A stretch of 19,373 bases of DNA from NCBI GenBank assembly GCA_002423245.1, contig DIVD01000049.1:1-19373 (forward strand), written 5' to 3'. The stretch comes from Rhodobacteraceae bacterium UBA6141. Its GTDB lineage: Bacteria > Pseudomonadota > Alphaproteobacteria > Rhodobacterales > Rhodobacteraceae. This document shows positions 1-6,483 of this stretch, piece by piece; position 1 is the first letter of the stretch, and each line of letters begins with the position of its first letter. Under the pieces are notes generated by a model. That model saw only the letters and a list, made by a program, of their open reading frames with translations, ran no database searches and was not told the DNA's origin. A program made the position numbers and the translations under genes.

Positions 1-585
1 CGCGGTAAAGCGGTCGGCCCCGGCCACGTACTGCGCGGCCTCGCGCGTGGTGATGTGCTCGAACACAATTTTCAGCTCGGGAAAATCGCGGCGCAGCGGG
101 ATCAATTGTGTGTCGATGAACACCGCCTCGCGGTCGAAGATGTCCACCTCGGGCGTCGTCACCTCGCCATGGATGCACAGCGGCAGGCCGGTCTCGGCCA
201 TCGCCTCCAGCACGGCGCGCACCTTGCCGAGCTCGCGCACGCCGCCATGGCTGTTGGTGGTGGCGCCGGCGGGGTAGAGCTTGACTGCCTTCACAAGCCC
301 GCTGGCCGCGGCGGCGCGGATGTCGGCGGGGTTGGTGTCCTCGGTCAGGTAGAGCGTCATCAGCGGCTCGAACGCCATGTCCTTCGGCAGCGCGGCAAGG
401 ATGCGGTCGCGATAGGCGGCGGCATCGGCCAGCGTCACCACCGGGGGCACGAGGTTCGGCATGACGATCGCGCGGGCGAAGTGGCGGGCGGTTTCGGGCA
501 GCACTGCCGCCATCATCTCGCCGTCGCGCAGATGCAGGTGCCAGTCGTCGGGGCGGCGAAGGGTGATCGTGGCTGTGCTGGTCAT
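1..585 (-). CDS. pyrC: Dihydroorotase (PyrC), 3' end cut off by the window edge
   Basis: Converts N-carbamoyl-L-aspartate to dihydroorotate, the third step of pyrimidine synthesis, in the cytoplasm. The first 195 residues are present, read from an ATG whose complement is at 583-585. The class II (E. coli-like) metal-site residues are all visible: HLHLRD with His16 and His18, the carboxylated-lysine motif KLYPAGATTNSHGG with Lys102, His139 in CIHGEV, and His177 in FEHITT. These numbers match the E. coli enzyme. The last metal-ligand aspartate and the C-terminal third lie beyond base 1. A GGGGG stretch just upstream of the ATG can act as ribosome binding site. The gene is divergent from ureD, with about 224 bases between them in which I see no convincing promoter. 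Identification is secure; only completeness is unknown. Confidence 0.95.
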   Translation of the reverse strand, partial: MTSTATITLRRPDDWHLHLRDGEMMAAVLPETARHFARAIVMPNLVPPVVTLADAAAYRDRILAALPKDMAFEPLMTLYLTEDTNPADIRAAAASGLVKAVKLYPAGATTNSHGGVRELGKVRAVLEAMAETGLPLCIHGEVTTPEVDIFDREAVFIDTQLIPLRRDFPELKIVFEHITTREAAQYVAGADRFTA

Positions 586-809
586 GGCGCCCCCGGCGGC
601 TGCTGCGCGTCTGCGCTGTCCTACACGGACCCGCGCGCGGTTTCCAGTGCGGCGGCGGGTATGGCCTGCGTGCATCGCTTCGCCGGTTGCCTGAGATTTG
701 GGCGAGACTGCCCGCGAGGATGCCTGCGTTGCCCTGCGGCGCAGGCTGCCGGGACGAGGGCGCAAAGCCCGGGATGGCGCAGGCCCTCGCGCCGGATTAT
801 CCTTGGGCC

Positions 810-1691
810 ATGTTCCACGATCCCGCCTCGCCTCCCCTGTCGGCCCCGGCCCCGGCCCTGCGCGGCGCGATGCAGCGCGCGAGCGGCGAGGCGGCGGTGA
901 CGATGCGCCAGCGCGGCGGGCGCACGCAGGTGGCGGACCTTGCGCAATCGGGCTCGGCCAGGGCGATGCTGCCGCGCGTTCACGGCACCGATCCCGAGGT
1001 GGTGTTCCTCAACACCGCCGGCGGGCTGACGGGGGGCGACGCGCTGCGCTACAGCCTCGATCTTGGCCCCGGTGCCCGCGCCGTCGCCACCACGCAGACG
1101 GCAGAGCGGGCGTATGACGCAGGCGGGCCGGGCGGGGGCCGCGCCACCATGCAGGTGCGGCTGACGCTGGGGCAGGGCGCCCATGCCGACTGGCTGCCGC
1201 AGGAGACCATCCTTTACGACCGCGCCGCCCTCTCGCGCCGCACCCGGGCCGATCTTGCCCCCGGCGCCTCGGTGCTGCTGGCCGAAATGCTGGTGCTGGG
1301 GCGCGCCGCGATGGGCGAGCAGGTGGCGCATCTGGCGCTGTCGGACCGGCGCGAGGTCTGGCGCGGTGCGGTGCCGGTGCTGGTCGATCCCTTCGCGCTG
1401 ACCGATGCCAGCCTCTGCCTGCCCGGCACCGGCCCGCGCCCGGCGCTGCTGGCCGGTGCCCGCGCCGTCGCCATGCTGGCGCTGGTGGCGGAGGGCGCCG
1501 AGGATGCGGCGGCCCCGCTGCGCGCCGCGCTCGCGCGGCTGGAGGGGGCCGAGGCCGCAGTCTCGGGCTGGGACGGGCGCTGCCTTGTGCGCCTGCGCGC
1601 GCCCGACGGCCTGCCGATGCGCCGTGCCGTCGCCCGGGCCTTGCATATCCTGCGCGGCGGCGCCAGCCTGCCCCGAGTCTGGCAGATCTGA
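810..1691 (+). CDS. ureD: Urease accessory protein UreD
   Basis: UreD (UreH) is the scaffold that binds apo-urease and recruits UreF and UreG to load nickel into the active site. The family signature is clear: AMLPRVHG near residue 55, then FLNTAGGLTGGD, the TQTAERAY motif, and WLPQETILYDRAALSRRT. The ATG at 810 gives a 293-residue protein, normal for the family, beginning MFHDPASPPL. The frame is open upstream to 687 with other ATGs at 687, 720 and 774, but that extension has no family likeness. None of the starts has a strong ribosome binding site, so the start is uncertain. ureA follows after 12 bases, so the two are probably cotranscribed. The usual partners UreE, UreF and UreG are not encoded in this window. 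Confidence 0.93.
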   Translation: MFHDPASPPLSAPAPALRGAMQRASGEAAVTMRQRGGRTQVADLAQSGSARAMLPRVHGTDPEVVFLNTAGGLTGGDALRYSLDLGPGARAVATTQTAERAYDAGGPGGGRATMQVRLTLGQGAHADWLPQETILYDRAALSRRTRADLAPGASVLLAEMLVLGRAAMGEQVAHLALSDRREVWRGAVPVLVDPFALTDASLCLPGTGPRPALLAGARAVAMLALVAEGAEDAAAPLRAALARLEGAEAAVSGWDGRCLVRLRAPDGLPMRRAVARALHILRGGASLPRVWQI

Positions 1692-1703
1692 GGAAGAACG
1701 CGC

Positions 1704-2006
1704 ATGAACCTGACGCCGCGGGAAAAGGACAAGCTGCTGATCAGCCTTGCCGCCATGGTGGCGCGCGGGCGGCTGGCGCGGGGGGTGAAGCTGAACCACC
1801 CCGAGGCCGTCGCGCTCATCACCGATTTCGTGGTCGAGGGCGCGCGCGACGGGCGCAGCGTCGCCGACCTGATGCAGGCGGGCGCGCATGTGGTGACGGC
1901 GGGCCAGTGCATGGAGGGAATCCCCGAGATGATTCCCGACGTGCAGGTCGAGGCGACCTTTCCCGACGGCACCAAGCTGGTGACCGTCCACCACCCGATC
2001 CGATAG
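1704..2006 (+). CDS. ureA: Urease gamma subunit UreA
   Basis: This is the smallest structural subunit of nickel urease, which hydrolyses urea to ammonia and carbon dioxide in the cytoplasm. At 100 residues it has the usual full length. It shows the typical start MNLTPREKDKLLI, the segment GVKLNHPEAVALI, and the end PDGTKLVTVHHPIR. An AGGAAG ribosome binding site sits 7 bases before the ATG. UreA has no catalytic residues of its own and packs against UreB and UreC, so it only makes sense with a UreC encoded somewhere in the genome. No damage to the reading frame is visible. Confidence 0.96.
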   Translation: MNLTPREKDKLLISLAAMVARGRLARGVKLNHPEAVALITDFVVEGARDGRSVADLMQAGAHVVTAGQCMEGIPEMIPDVQVEATFPDGTKLVTVHHPIR

Positions 2007-2015
2007 ACGAGGGAC

Positions 2016-2111
2016 ATGATGAGACAGAGCTTCCCGACGACTGCCGCATCGCGGCGTGCGGGCCACGGCGCGGGGCGCGCGGGCGGTGGCGCGGCAGGGG
2101 GCGCGCGATGA
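2016..2111 (+). CDS. Possible 31-residue ORF coupling ureA to ureB
   Basis: A short frame opens with two consecutive ATGs (2016 and 2019) behind a good ribosome binding site (GAGGGA). Its TGA stop overlaps the ureB ATG in an ATGA arrangement. The peptide starts MMRQSFPTTAAS and then becomes a Gly/Ala/Arg stretch with no recognisable motif. It could be a translational-coupling leader for ureB, a decayed remnant of a small gene, or chance. I do not recognise it and infer no product function. Confidence 0.3.
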   Translation: MMRQSFPTTAASRRAGHGAGRAGGGAAGGAR

Positions 2112-2413
2112 TTCCCGGAGAGGTCTTCCCCGCCGCTGGCGAGATCGAACTGAATGCCGGCCAGCCCGTGACCACGCTCATCGTCGCCAATACCGGCGAC
2201 CGCCCGATCCAGGTCGGCAGCCATTACCATTTCGCCGAGACCAATCCCGGCCTCTCGTTCGACCGCGAGGCGGCGCGCGGCCAGCGGCTCGACATCGCCG
2301 CCGGCACCGCCGTGCGCTTCGAGCCGGGCCAGACGCGCGAGGTGCATCTGGTGCCCTATCGCGGCGCGCGGCGCGTCATCGGCTTCAACCGGCTGGTGAT
2401 GGGCGCGCTTTAG
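2108..2413 (+). CDS. ureB: Urease beta subunit UreB
   Basis: Structural beta subunit of urease, 101 residues, the expected length. Typical features are MIPGEVFPAAGEIELNAG at the start, VANTGDRPIQVGSHYHF in the middle and GFNRLVMGAL at the end. An AGGGGG ribosome binding site lies about 7 bases before the ATG. In most urease operons ureC follows immediately. Here the frame closes with TAG and the next gene is a convergent flagellar gene. The protein itself looks intact, so whatever removed ureC spared the ureB coding region. Confidence 0.95.
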   Translation: MIPGEVFPAAGEIELNAGQPVTTLIVANTGDRPIQVGSHYHFAETNPGLSFDREAARGQRLDIAAGTAVRFEPGQTREVHLVPYRGARRVIGFNRLVMGAL

Positions 2414-2481
2414 CCCCTCGCGACAGGACGGGCAGGATTTCCCGGCACAAGTCGCATCCTCGCTTGCACGCGGCTCCATTT
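2414..2481 (+). other. Junction between urease and flagellar segments
   Basis: These 68 bases separate the convergent ends of ureB and the DUF1217 gene. I see no ureC N-terminal coding (family start like MP-x-I-x-R-x-x-Y), no inverted-repeat end, no target duplication and no strong terminator hairpin. Confidence 0.5.
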
Positions 2482-3300
2482 TCACGTCCGCCGCGACAGC
2501 AGGCTTCCCGTTCCCGCCCCCTGCAGGAGGCTCAGCGCTGCTGCGCCGCTGCTGGTGCTCGCGACCTGTTGTGCCTGCGAGCGCAGCAGAAACAGCCTGA
2601 TGAGGTCGTCGACCTTCGCCGGATCACTGAACTGTGCCACCTTGTTGCTGCCCAGATACCTGTCCGCACGGTCCTTCATCGTGCCAAGCTGCTGGTCGAG
2701 GTCGATCGAGGCAAAGCTCTTCGGCAGGCCGAAGGCGGTCTGGAACATGCTCCGCAGCGGTGCGGAACCAAGGATCGTGAACCATTTGGTGTCCTCGGTG
2801 CTTGACTTGCCGGCGAGCTTGTCAAGCTCGCGGCGCGCGTTCAGCGCGAGGCGCATCTCGTCATCGACCTCGCCCACCGCCTCCTCGAACTGGCGGTCCT
2901 CATAGGCGCCGACGATGCCGTCGGCGAAGGTGGAGATCTTGCTCGCCGGGGTGCCGAGGTCGAAGGCGAAGGCGCTTGCCAGCTCGAAATAACGCTTGTC
3001 CGACAGGCGGTTGGCAAGATCGCCAGCATCCAGCGTTCCGTCCGACAACACCTTCTGGATGAAATAGCGGTTGCCGATATCATCTTGCAGCCCGAAGGCT
3101 CCGAGCGCCACCTTCAGGAGGCGGCGATCGGCAACGAGGTCTTCGGCAGTCTTCACGCTGCCGATCCGCTCGCGGAAGTAGCCGGTATCGCGCTGCATGG
3201 CAGCCGAGCCGGTGAAGGCCTGTTTCTGCGTGTCCATCGTCCGGGTCAGAAAGGACCAGCCCGCGAAACCGCCGAAGGGCACCACCGGCGCAAAGCTCAT
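2482..3300 (-). CDS. DUF1217 flagellar protein
   Basis: The 272-residue protein matches the pattern of the DUF1217 family, found in alphaproteobacterial flagellar clusters. It starts MSFAPVVPFGGFAGW and carries RDTGYFRERIGSVKTAEDL, LLKVALGAFGLQDD and a conserved SDKRYFELASAF segment. It is predicted soluble and helix-rich, with no signal peptide or membrane segment. The biochemical role is not established as far as I know. Its ATG overlaps the flbT stop by four bases (ATGA), so it is the last gene of a flagellin-flaF-flbT-DUF1217 unit. The C-terminal 25 residues are rich in Ser, Ala and Gly and look disordered. Confidence 0.85.
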   Translation of the reverse strand: MSFAPVVPFGGFAGWSFLTRTMDTQKQAFTGSAAMQRDTGYFRERIGSVKTAEDLVADRRLLKVALGAFGLQDDIGNRYFIQKVLSDGTLDAGDLANRLSDKRYFELASAFAFDLGTPASKISTFADGIVGAYEDRQFEEAVGEVDDEMRLALNARRELDKLAGKSSTEDTKWFTILGSAPLRSMFQTAFGLPKSFASIDLDQQLGTMKDRADRYLGSNKVAQFSDPAKVDDLIRLFLLRSQAQQVASTSSGAAALSLLQGAGTGSLLSRRT

Positions 3301-3701
3301 GCGCGCGCCGCGGCGAAGAGCCGCTCCTCCCGTGGCAGCAGGCAGCGCAGCGCCTTCAGCGCCTGATAATGCTGATCCTCCATCACCGCCGTCGTCGCCA
3401 TCGTCAGATGCGCGCGGCTGTCATGGTCGGTCAGCACCTGACTCAGCTGCTCGATTCCGCGCAGCAGCTGCATTCGCGCCTCCCCGGCATCGGCGTCGCC
3501 CGACAGCACCAGTTGCGCGATATAGCACACCCGGCGCACCGGCGTCGTTACCTCCTCGGGGTGGATCGCGTCGCGCAGCCGCAAGATATGCGCGTTCGGC
3601 GTCATGATGGCCAGGCGCGACCGGCGGTCGCCGTTCTCGATCACCGCGCCGTTGATCAGCACCCGCTCCCTGGGCGCGAGTTTCAGCACAAGCCCGCTCA
3701 T
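3297..3701 (-). CDS. flbT: Flagellar biosynthesis repressor FlbT
   Basis: In Caulobacter, FlbT binds flagellin mRNA in its 5' untranslated region and lowers translation and stability until the hook is finished. This 134-residue protein has the family pattern: MSGLVLKLAPRERVLINGAV, then IENGDRRSRLAIMTPNAHIL, and RVCYIAQLVLSGD. The start at 3699-3701 overlaps the flaF stop by four bases (ATGA), which supports coupling and this start over the longer open frame that extends upstream. The downstream end overlaps the DUF1217 start in the same way. Its target may be the leader hairpin of the flagellin gene two genes upstream. Confidence 0.93.
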   Translation of the reverse strand: MSGLVLKLAPRERVLINGAVIENGDRRSRLAIMTPNAHILRLRDAIHPEEVTTPVRRVCYIAQLVLSGDADAGEARMQLLRGIEQLSQVLTDHDSRAHLTMATTAVMEDQHYQALKALRCLLPREERLFAAARA

Positions 3702-4075
3702 TGGGCACCACCGCTCTGGCGCAGGCCCTTCATGATCGAGGTGTTGATGTCGATGAGCACCTCTGCCGTCGCCGATCCGGCCAAGACCTTCGACGAGTGC
3801 AGGTTGGTGAATTCGGCGAGGTAGAAGATGCGGGCCCGCAGCGGCGCCGGCAGCTGGTTGCCCGGGTCCGCCACATCGCTCGCCAGCGTCGTCCAGAGCC
3901 GGCGATTGTCGTAAAGCGCGCGGGCGAGCGAGGCGAAGCCGGCATCCCCGAGGGCATGAGCGACTTGCAGTCGATGGGTAATCCGGGCGAACACTTCGTA
4001 TTCGGTGCCGCGCAGGGTTCGCGTCGGCTGATCGGGGGCAGCATAGGCCGTTTTGGCCAGATTGGCGGCGTTCAC
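3698..4075 (-). CDS. flaF: Flagellar biosynthesis regulator FlaF
   Basis: FlaF promotes flagellin synthesis or secretion and acts opposite to FlbT in Caulobacter. The 125-residue protein has the conserved RGTEYEVFARITHRL block, DNRRLWTTLASDV, and LRARIFYLAEFTNLHSSKVL near the C-terminus, where contact with flagellin is expected. It lies 84 bases downstream of flagellin on the same strand, with hairpins in that gap, and its stop overlaps the flbT start. An AGGAAGG ribosome binding site precedes the ATG. Confidence 0.93.
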   Translation of the reverse strand: MNAANLAKTAYAAPDQPTRTLRGTEYEVFARITHRLQVAHALGDAGFASLARALYDNRRLWTTLASDVADPGNQLPAPLRARIFYLAEFTNLHSSKVLAGSATAEVLIDINTSIMKGLRQSGGAQ

Positions 4076-4108
4076 GGGAACTCCTTCCTGTGGCTGAATG
4101 GGTCAGGT

Positions 4109-4150
4109 CGCGGCTTTGCCGCGCGGGAAGGGGCGCCGTTCCGGCGCCCC
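4109..4150 (-). terminator. Two hairpins between flagellin and flaF
   Basis: The first hairpin downstream of the flagellin stop is a perfect 9-bp GC stem with a 3-base loop (arms 4130-4138 and 4142-4150). The second has 6-bp arms at 4109-4114 and 4118-4123 with a 3-base loop. There is no U-tract after either. They may act as a leaky terminator or as an mRNA end stabiliser, giving more flagellin than FlaF/FlbT message. Confidence 0.55.
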
Positions 4151-4159
4151 CGGCCGTCA

Positions 4160-5449
4160 TCAGCGGAACAGCGCGAGGATGTTCTGCGGTTGCTGGTTGG
4201 CGATCGACAGCGCCTGGATGCCCAGCTGTTGCTGGGTCTGCAGCGCCTGCAGCCGCGCCGAGGCTTCCTCCATGTCGGCATCGACGAGCGAGCCGATCCC
4301 GGTCTTCATCGCGTCGGACAGGCTCGAAATGAAATCATTCTGGATCGCGATCCTGCCTTCAGCCGAACCGAAGGCCGAGGCGGCGTCGGTCGCGGTCTGG
4401 ATCAAGCCCTCGATCGCGGCAAGCGCGCCGGTTGCGCCGGCGTCGCTGGTCACGTCGATCGTGCTCAGGCCGCTCAGTCCTGCCGCACCCGAAGGCCCCG
4501 CCGTACCGCCCGAACTGGCCCGGAGGCCCACCTCGATCGCTGCGCCTGAAGAGTTCGTGATCGTCAACGTGTTGCCGGTCGTGTCGGCTGCAACGGAATA
4601 CCCGCCATCCGTTGCGGCACCGAAGAAGGCATTGATCTGCGACAGCAGATTGCTCGCGACATCCGCGGTGCCATCGTCGGCGCCGGCGACATACTGGAAG
4701 GTGCGCTGGCCGGTCGCCTCACCGCCATCCGCCGTGTTGATGACAAGGTCGTTCAGCGTGATTTCGTATGAGATGCCGGCCGCAACCTGGCCGATCGTGA
4801 TGTTGGCCGTACCCGTATCGGCCACCGAGGTGAGAGTCGGAGCCGTCGTATCGGTCGTGGTCGTGCCCACACCGCTCAGATAATCTGCAGGCGTGGTGAG
4901 CGTGCCGGTGCCGAAAGCCTGGGGAGTGGCCGATCCGGAGACCGCCAGGTTCTGCCGTGCGACGGTGATGTGGCTGGCGGCGACGTTGCCGCTCGCCCCG
5001 CGGTCGAGCGACGAGAGGACCTTGACATTCTCGGTGCTGGAGCCATCGATCAGGTTCAATCCGTTGAATTGCGCGGCCCCCACGACGGAGCCGATCTGCT
5101 TGACGAGTGCGTCGATGTCGGTTTGCAGCTTCGCGCGATCGACGTTCTCCTCCTGCGCGGCGACGATCTTGCCCTTCATGTTGGTCAGAAGGTCCGTGAT
5201 CGTTTCCGAAGCCTTGCGCGCCACCGCTACGGTCGATTCGCCAAGCGCGAGGCTGTCCGAGATGGCAGAGAAGCCCTTCACGTCCGATTCCATCACCTTG
5301 GAGATCGCCCATACCGCGGCATTGTCCTTGGCGCTGGCGACGGATTTGCCGGTGGAGATCTCGCCCTGCGTCTTGGCCAGGCCGGAGTTGATACCCTTCA
5401 GCGTCTGCAGCGCGACCATGGCGCTGCTGTTCGTCAGAATGCTCGACAT
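4160..5449 (-). CDS. fliC: Flagellin with a long central insert
   Basis: Main filament subunit, secreted through the flagellar type III apparatus. The conserved N-terminal D0/D1 part (about residues 1-150) begins MSSILTNSSAMVALQTLKGI and includes STGKSVASAKDNAAVWAIS and QFNGLNLIDG. The C-terminal helix pair ends ALSIANQQPQNILALFR. At 429 residues it is larger than many alphaproteobacterial flagellins. The extra mass is a Thr/Gly/Asp-rich stretch of about residues 165-335, with beta-strand-like segments such as TFQYVAGADDGTADVASNLL. No Cys and few aromatics are present, as is usual. An AGGA ribosome binding site precedes the ATG, and a leader hairpin lies just upstream. The next gene upstream encodes a FlgN-like chaperone. 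The paralogue name (fliC or flaA) cannot be decided from sequence alone. Confidence 0.95.
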   Translation of the reverse strand: MSSILTNSSAMVALQTLKGINSGLAKTQGEISTGKSVASAKDNAAVWAISKVMESDVKGFSAISDSLALGESTVAVARKASETITDLLTNMKGKIVAAQEENVDRAKLQTDIDALVKQIGSVVGAAQFNGLNLIDGSSTENVKVLSSLDRGASGNVAASHITVARQNLAVSGSATPQAFGTGTLTTPADYLSGVGTTTTDTTAPTLTSVADTGTANITIGQVAAGISYEITLNDLVINTADGGEATGQRTFQYVAGADDGTADVASNLLSQINAFFGAATDGGYSVAADTTGNTLTITNSSGAAIEVGLRASSGGTAGPSGAAGLSGLSTIDVTSDAGATGALAAIEGLIQTATDAASAFGSAEGRIAIQNDFISSLSDAMKTGIGSLVDADMEEASARLQALQTQQQLGIQALSIANQQPQNILALFR

Positions 5450-5467
5450 CGTGTCATCCTATGGCGT

Positions 5468-5482
5468 CGGCGCTTTGCGCCG
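5468..5482 (-). promoter_or_regulatory. Hairpin in the flagellin leader
   Basis: A perfect 6-bp stem (arms 5468-5473 and 5477-5482) with a 3-base loop ends 18 bases before the flagellin start and just upstream of the AGGA ribosome binding site. It is well placed to affect translation and is a candidate binding site for FlbT, encoded in the same operon. The rest of the 5450-5686 gap has an AT-richer patch at 5600-5645, with a half-match to a sigma28-type element on the minus strand, but no promoter I would call. Confidence 0.45.
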
Positions 5483-5686
5483 GTTGTTTCACATGCCACC
5501 CTTCCGGGCAGCGATTACGGCATTCTGGCCCGTGCGGGCGGGAGGCCCCGTCACCGCGTCACCCCTTCAAGGATGCAAGGCCACCATCGCCGGCAATCTC
5601 TAAGAGTTCGATAAACGCCGCAGCCCGACTGACGGAAATTTTAGGAGAATTGGCTTGCGGGGCCGGCAATCGCCTCCCCGCGAGGG

Positions 5687-6055
5687 TCAGGCGCGCCGCT
5701 CCAGGCTGGACGGGGTCAGGCCGATCGTCTGCGGGCGCCCCGATGCGTCATAGCTTTGCAGGCTGCGTCCCGCGCGCCGCAACCCGTCGATCCGGCGCAG
5801 CGCGGCGCGCATTCCCTTGAGAGCGGCGCCAAGCCGGCGCTGGTTGGCCATCGCCTGCCGGCGCAGCCCGTCCAGCGCGGCGGCCTCTGCGGGCGTGGCC
5901 GCGGCGCTCTCCGCCCGCGCCTCCACCTCATCGACCAGCGCGGCCTTGCCCTCTGCCAGCCGCGCAAGCGCCCGCAGGTCGCCCGCGCCGATCGCCCGGC
6001 CCTCGTCGTCAAGCATCCGGGCCAGCCGGTGCAGTGCCTGCGTGTCGTCAGCCAT
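5687..6055 (-). CDS. FlgN-like flagellar export chaperone
   Basis: A 122-residue, all-helical, highly charged protein with the general FlgN layout: an N-terminal helix with EGRAIGAGDLRALARLAEGKAAL, a middle region ending LRRQAMANQRRLGAALKGMRAALRR, and a C-terminal SYDASGR motif. FlgN chaperones escort the hook-filament junction proteins FlgK and FlgL to the export gate. No signal peptide or membrane segment is seen. The ATG at 6053-6055 lies inside the end of the rod-binding gene (8-base overlap), so the two are coupled. Identification rests on pattern and context, since this family is poorly conserved. Confidence 0.65.
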   Translation of the reverse strand: MADDTQALHRLARMLDDEGRAIGAGDLRALARLAEGKAALVDEVEARAESAAATPAEAAALDGLRRQAMANQRRLGAALKGMRAALRRIDGLRRAGRSLQSYDASGRPQTIGLTPSSLERRA

Positions 6056-6353
6056 CTTCGGTCCTCGTTTCCTTGAGCGCCTCGTAGAGCGATTCGGCCA
6101 GCCCGATGCCGCCGCCTTGCACCAGTTCGCCCGCCTGCTCGCGGCGCAGGAACGAGCCGAACTGTTCCTCGCCGATGCCGCCCCCGAAGCTTTCGCGCGC
6201 GGCACCAAGCCCGGCGGCGGCCAGCATCTCGGACAGGAAGGCCGTCTCCAGATCCTGCGCCGCCTTCCACAGCGCCGGATCGCGCGGCGGGGGCGGGGCG
6301 GTGACCGGCGGCTGCAAGTCGGGCGCGGCAAGGGCAGGGGGCGATGCGATCAT
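6048..6353 (-). CDS. FlgJ-type rod-binding protein (rod domain only)
   Basis: This 101-residue protein carries the rod-binding domain that forms the N-terminal half of FlgJ in enterobacteria. The core is LWKAAQDLETAFLSEMLAAAGL, then GGGIGEEQFGSFLRREQAGEL and GIGLAESLYEAL, about residues 28-93, after a Pro/Ala-rich leader. The muramidase domain of classical FlgJ is absent, as is usual in alphaproteobacteria where a separate lytic transglycosylase does that job. It should act in the periplasm during rod assembly. The AGAGGA ribosome binding site supports the start at 6351-6353; the longer upstream frame is a shadow of fliK. Confidence 0.87.
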   Translation of the reverse strand: MIASPPALAAPDLQPPVTAPPPPRDPALWKAAQDLETAFLSEMLAAAGLGAARESFGGGIGEEQFGSFLRREQAGELVQGGGIGLAESLYEALKETRTEDG

Positions 6354-6373
6354 CGGTTGTCCTCTCGGGCAAA

Positions 6374-6394
6374 CCGGCCTGTCCAATTGGCCGG
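6374..6394. repeat. Inverted repeat between divergent flagellar operons
   Basis: Six-base arms (CCGGCC at 6374-6379, GGCCGG at 6389-6394) flank a 9-base spacer, and an inner palindrome CCAATTGG overlaps the right arm. It sits 20 bases upstream of the rod-binding gene and about 90 bases upstream of fliK, a natural place for an operator serving both. No sigma54 (GG-N10-GC) or CtrA (TTAA-N7-TTAA) site fits here. Confidence 0.35.
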
Positions 6395-6483
6395 AATTTC
6401 CGCAGCATGGCAGGCTGCGGGTAAATATCCGGTAACCTTGTGATGCGAGGGTGCGGTCATTGGCGGCAGAAGTCGTGGAACCG

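Noticed and set aside
687..809. Upstream extension of UreD from the ATG at 687
   Set aside because: The extra 41 residues have no likeness to UreD N-termini and no ribosome binding site; the ATG at 810 gives the family length.
5617..5643. Sigma28 promoter for flagellin on the minus strand (TAAAATTT, 11-base spacer, GCTGCGGC)
   Set aside because: The -35 half fits well but the -10 half matches the GCCGATAA consensus at only three positions, so I do not call it.
6354..6450. Sigma54 promoter for fliK (TGGCCGGAATTTCCGCA)
   Set aside because: The GG and GC dinucleotides are 11 bases apart and not 10, and the flanks do not match.
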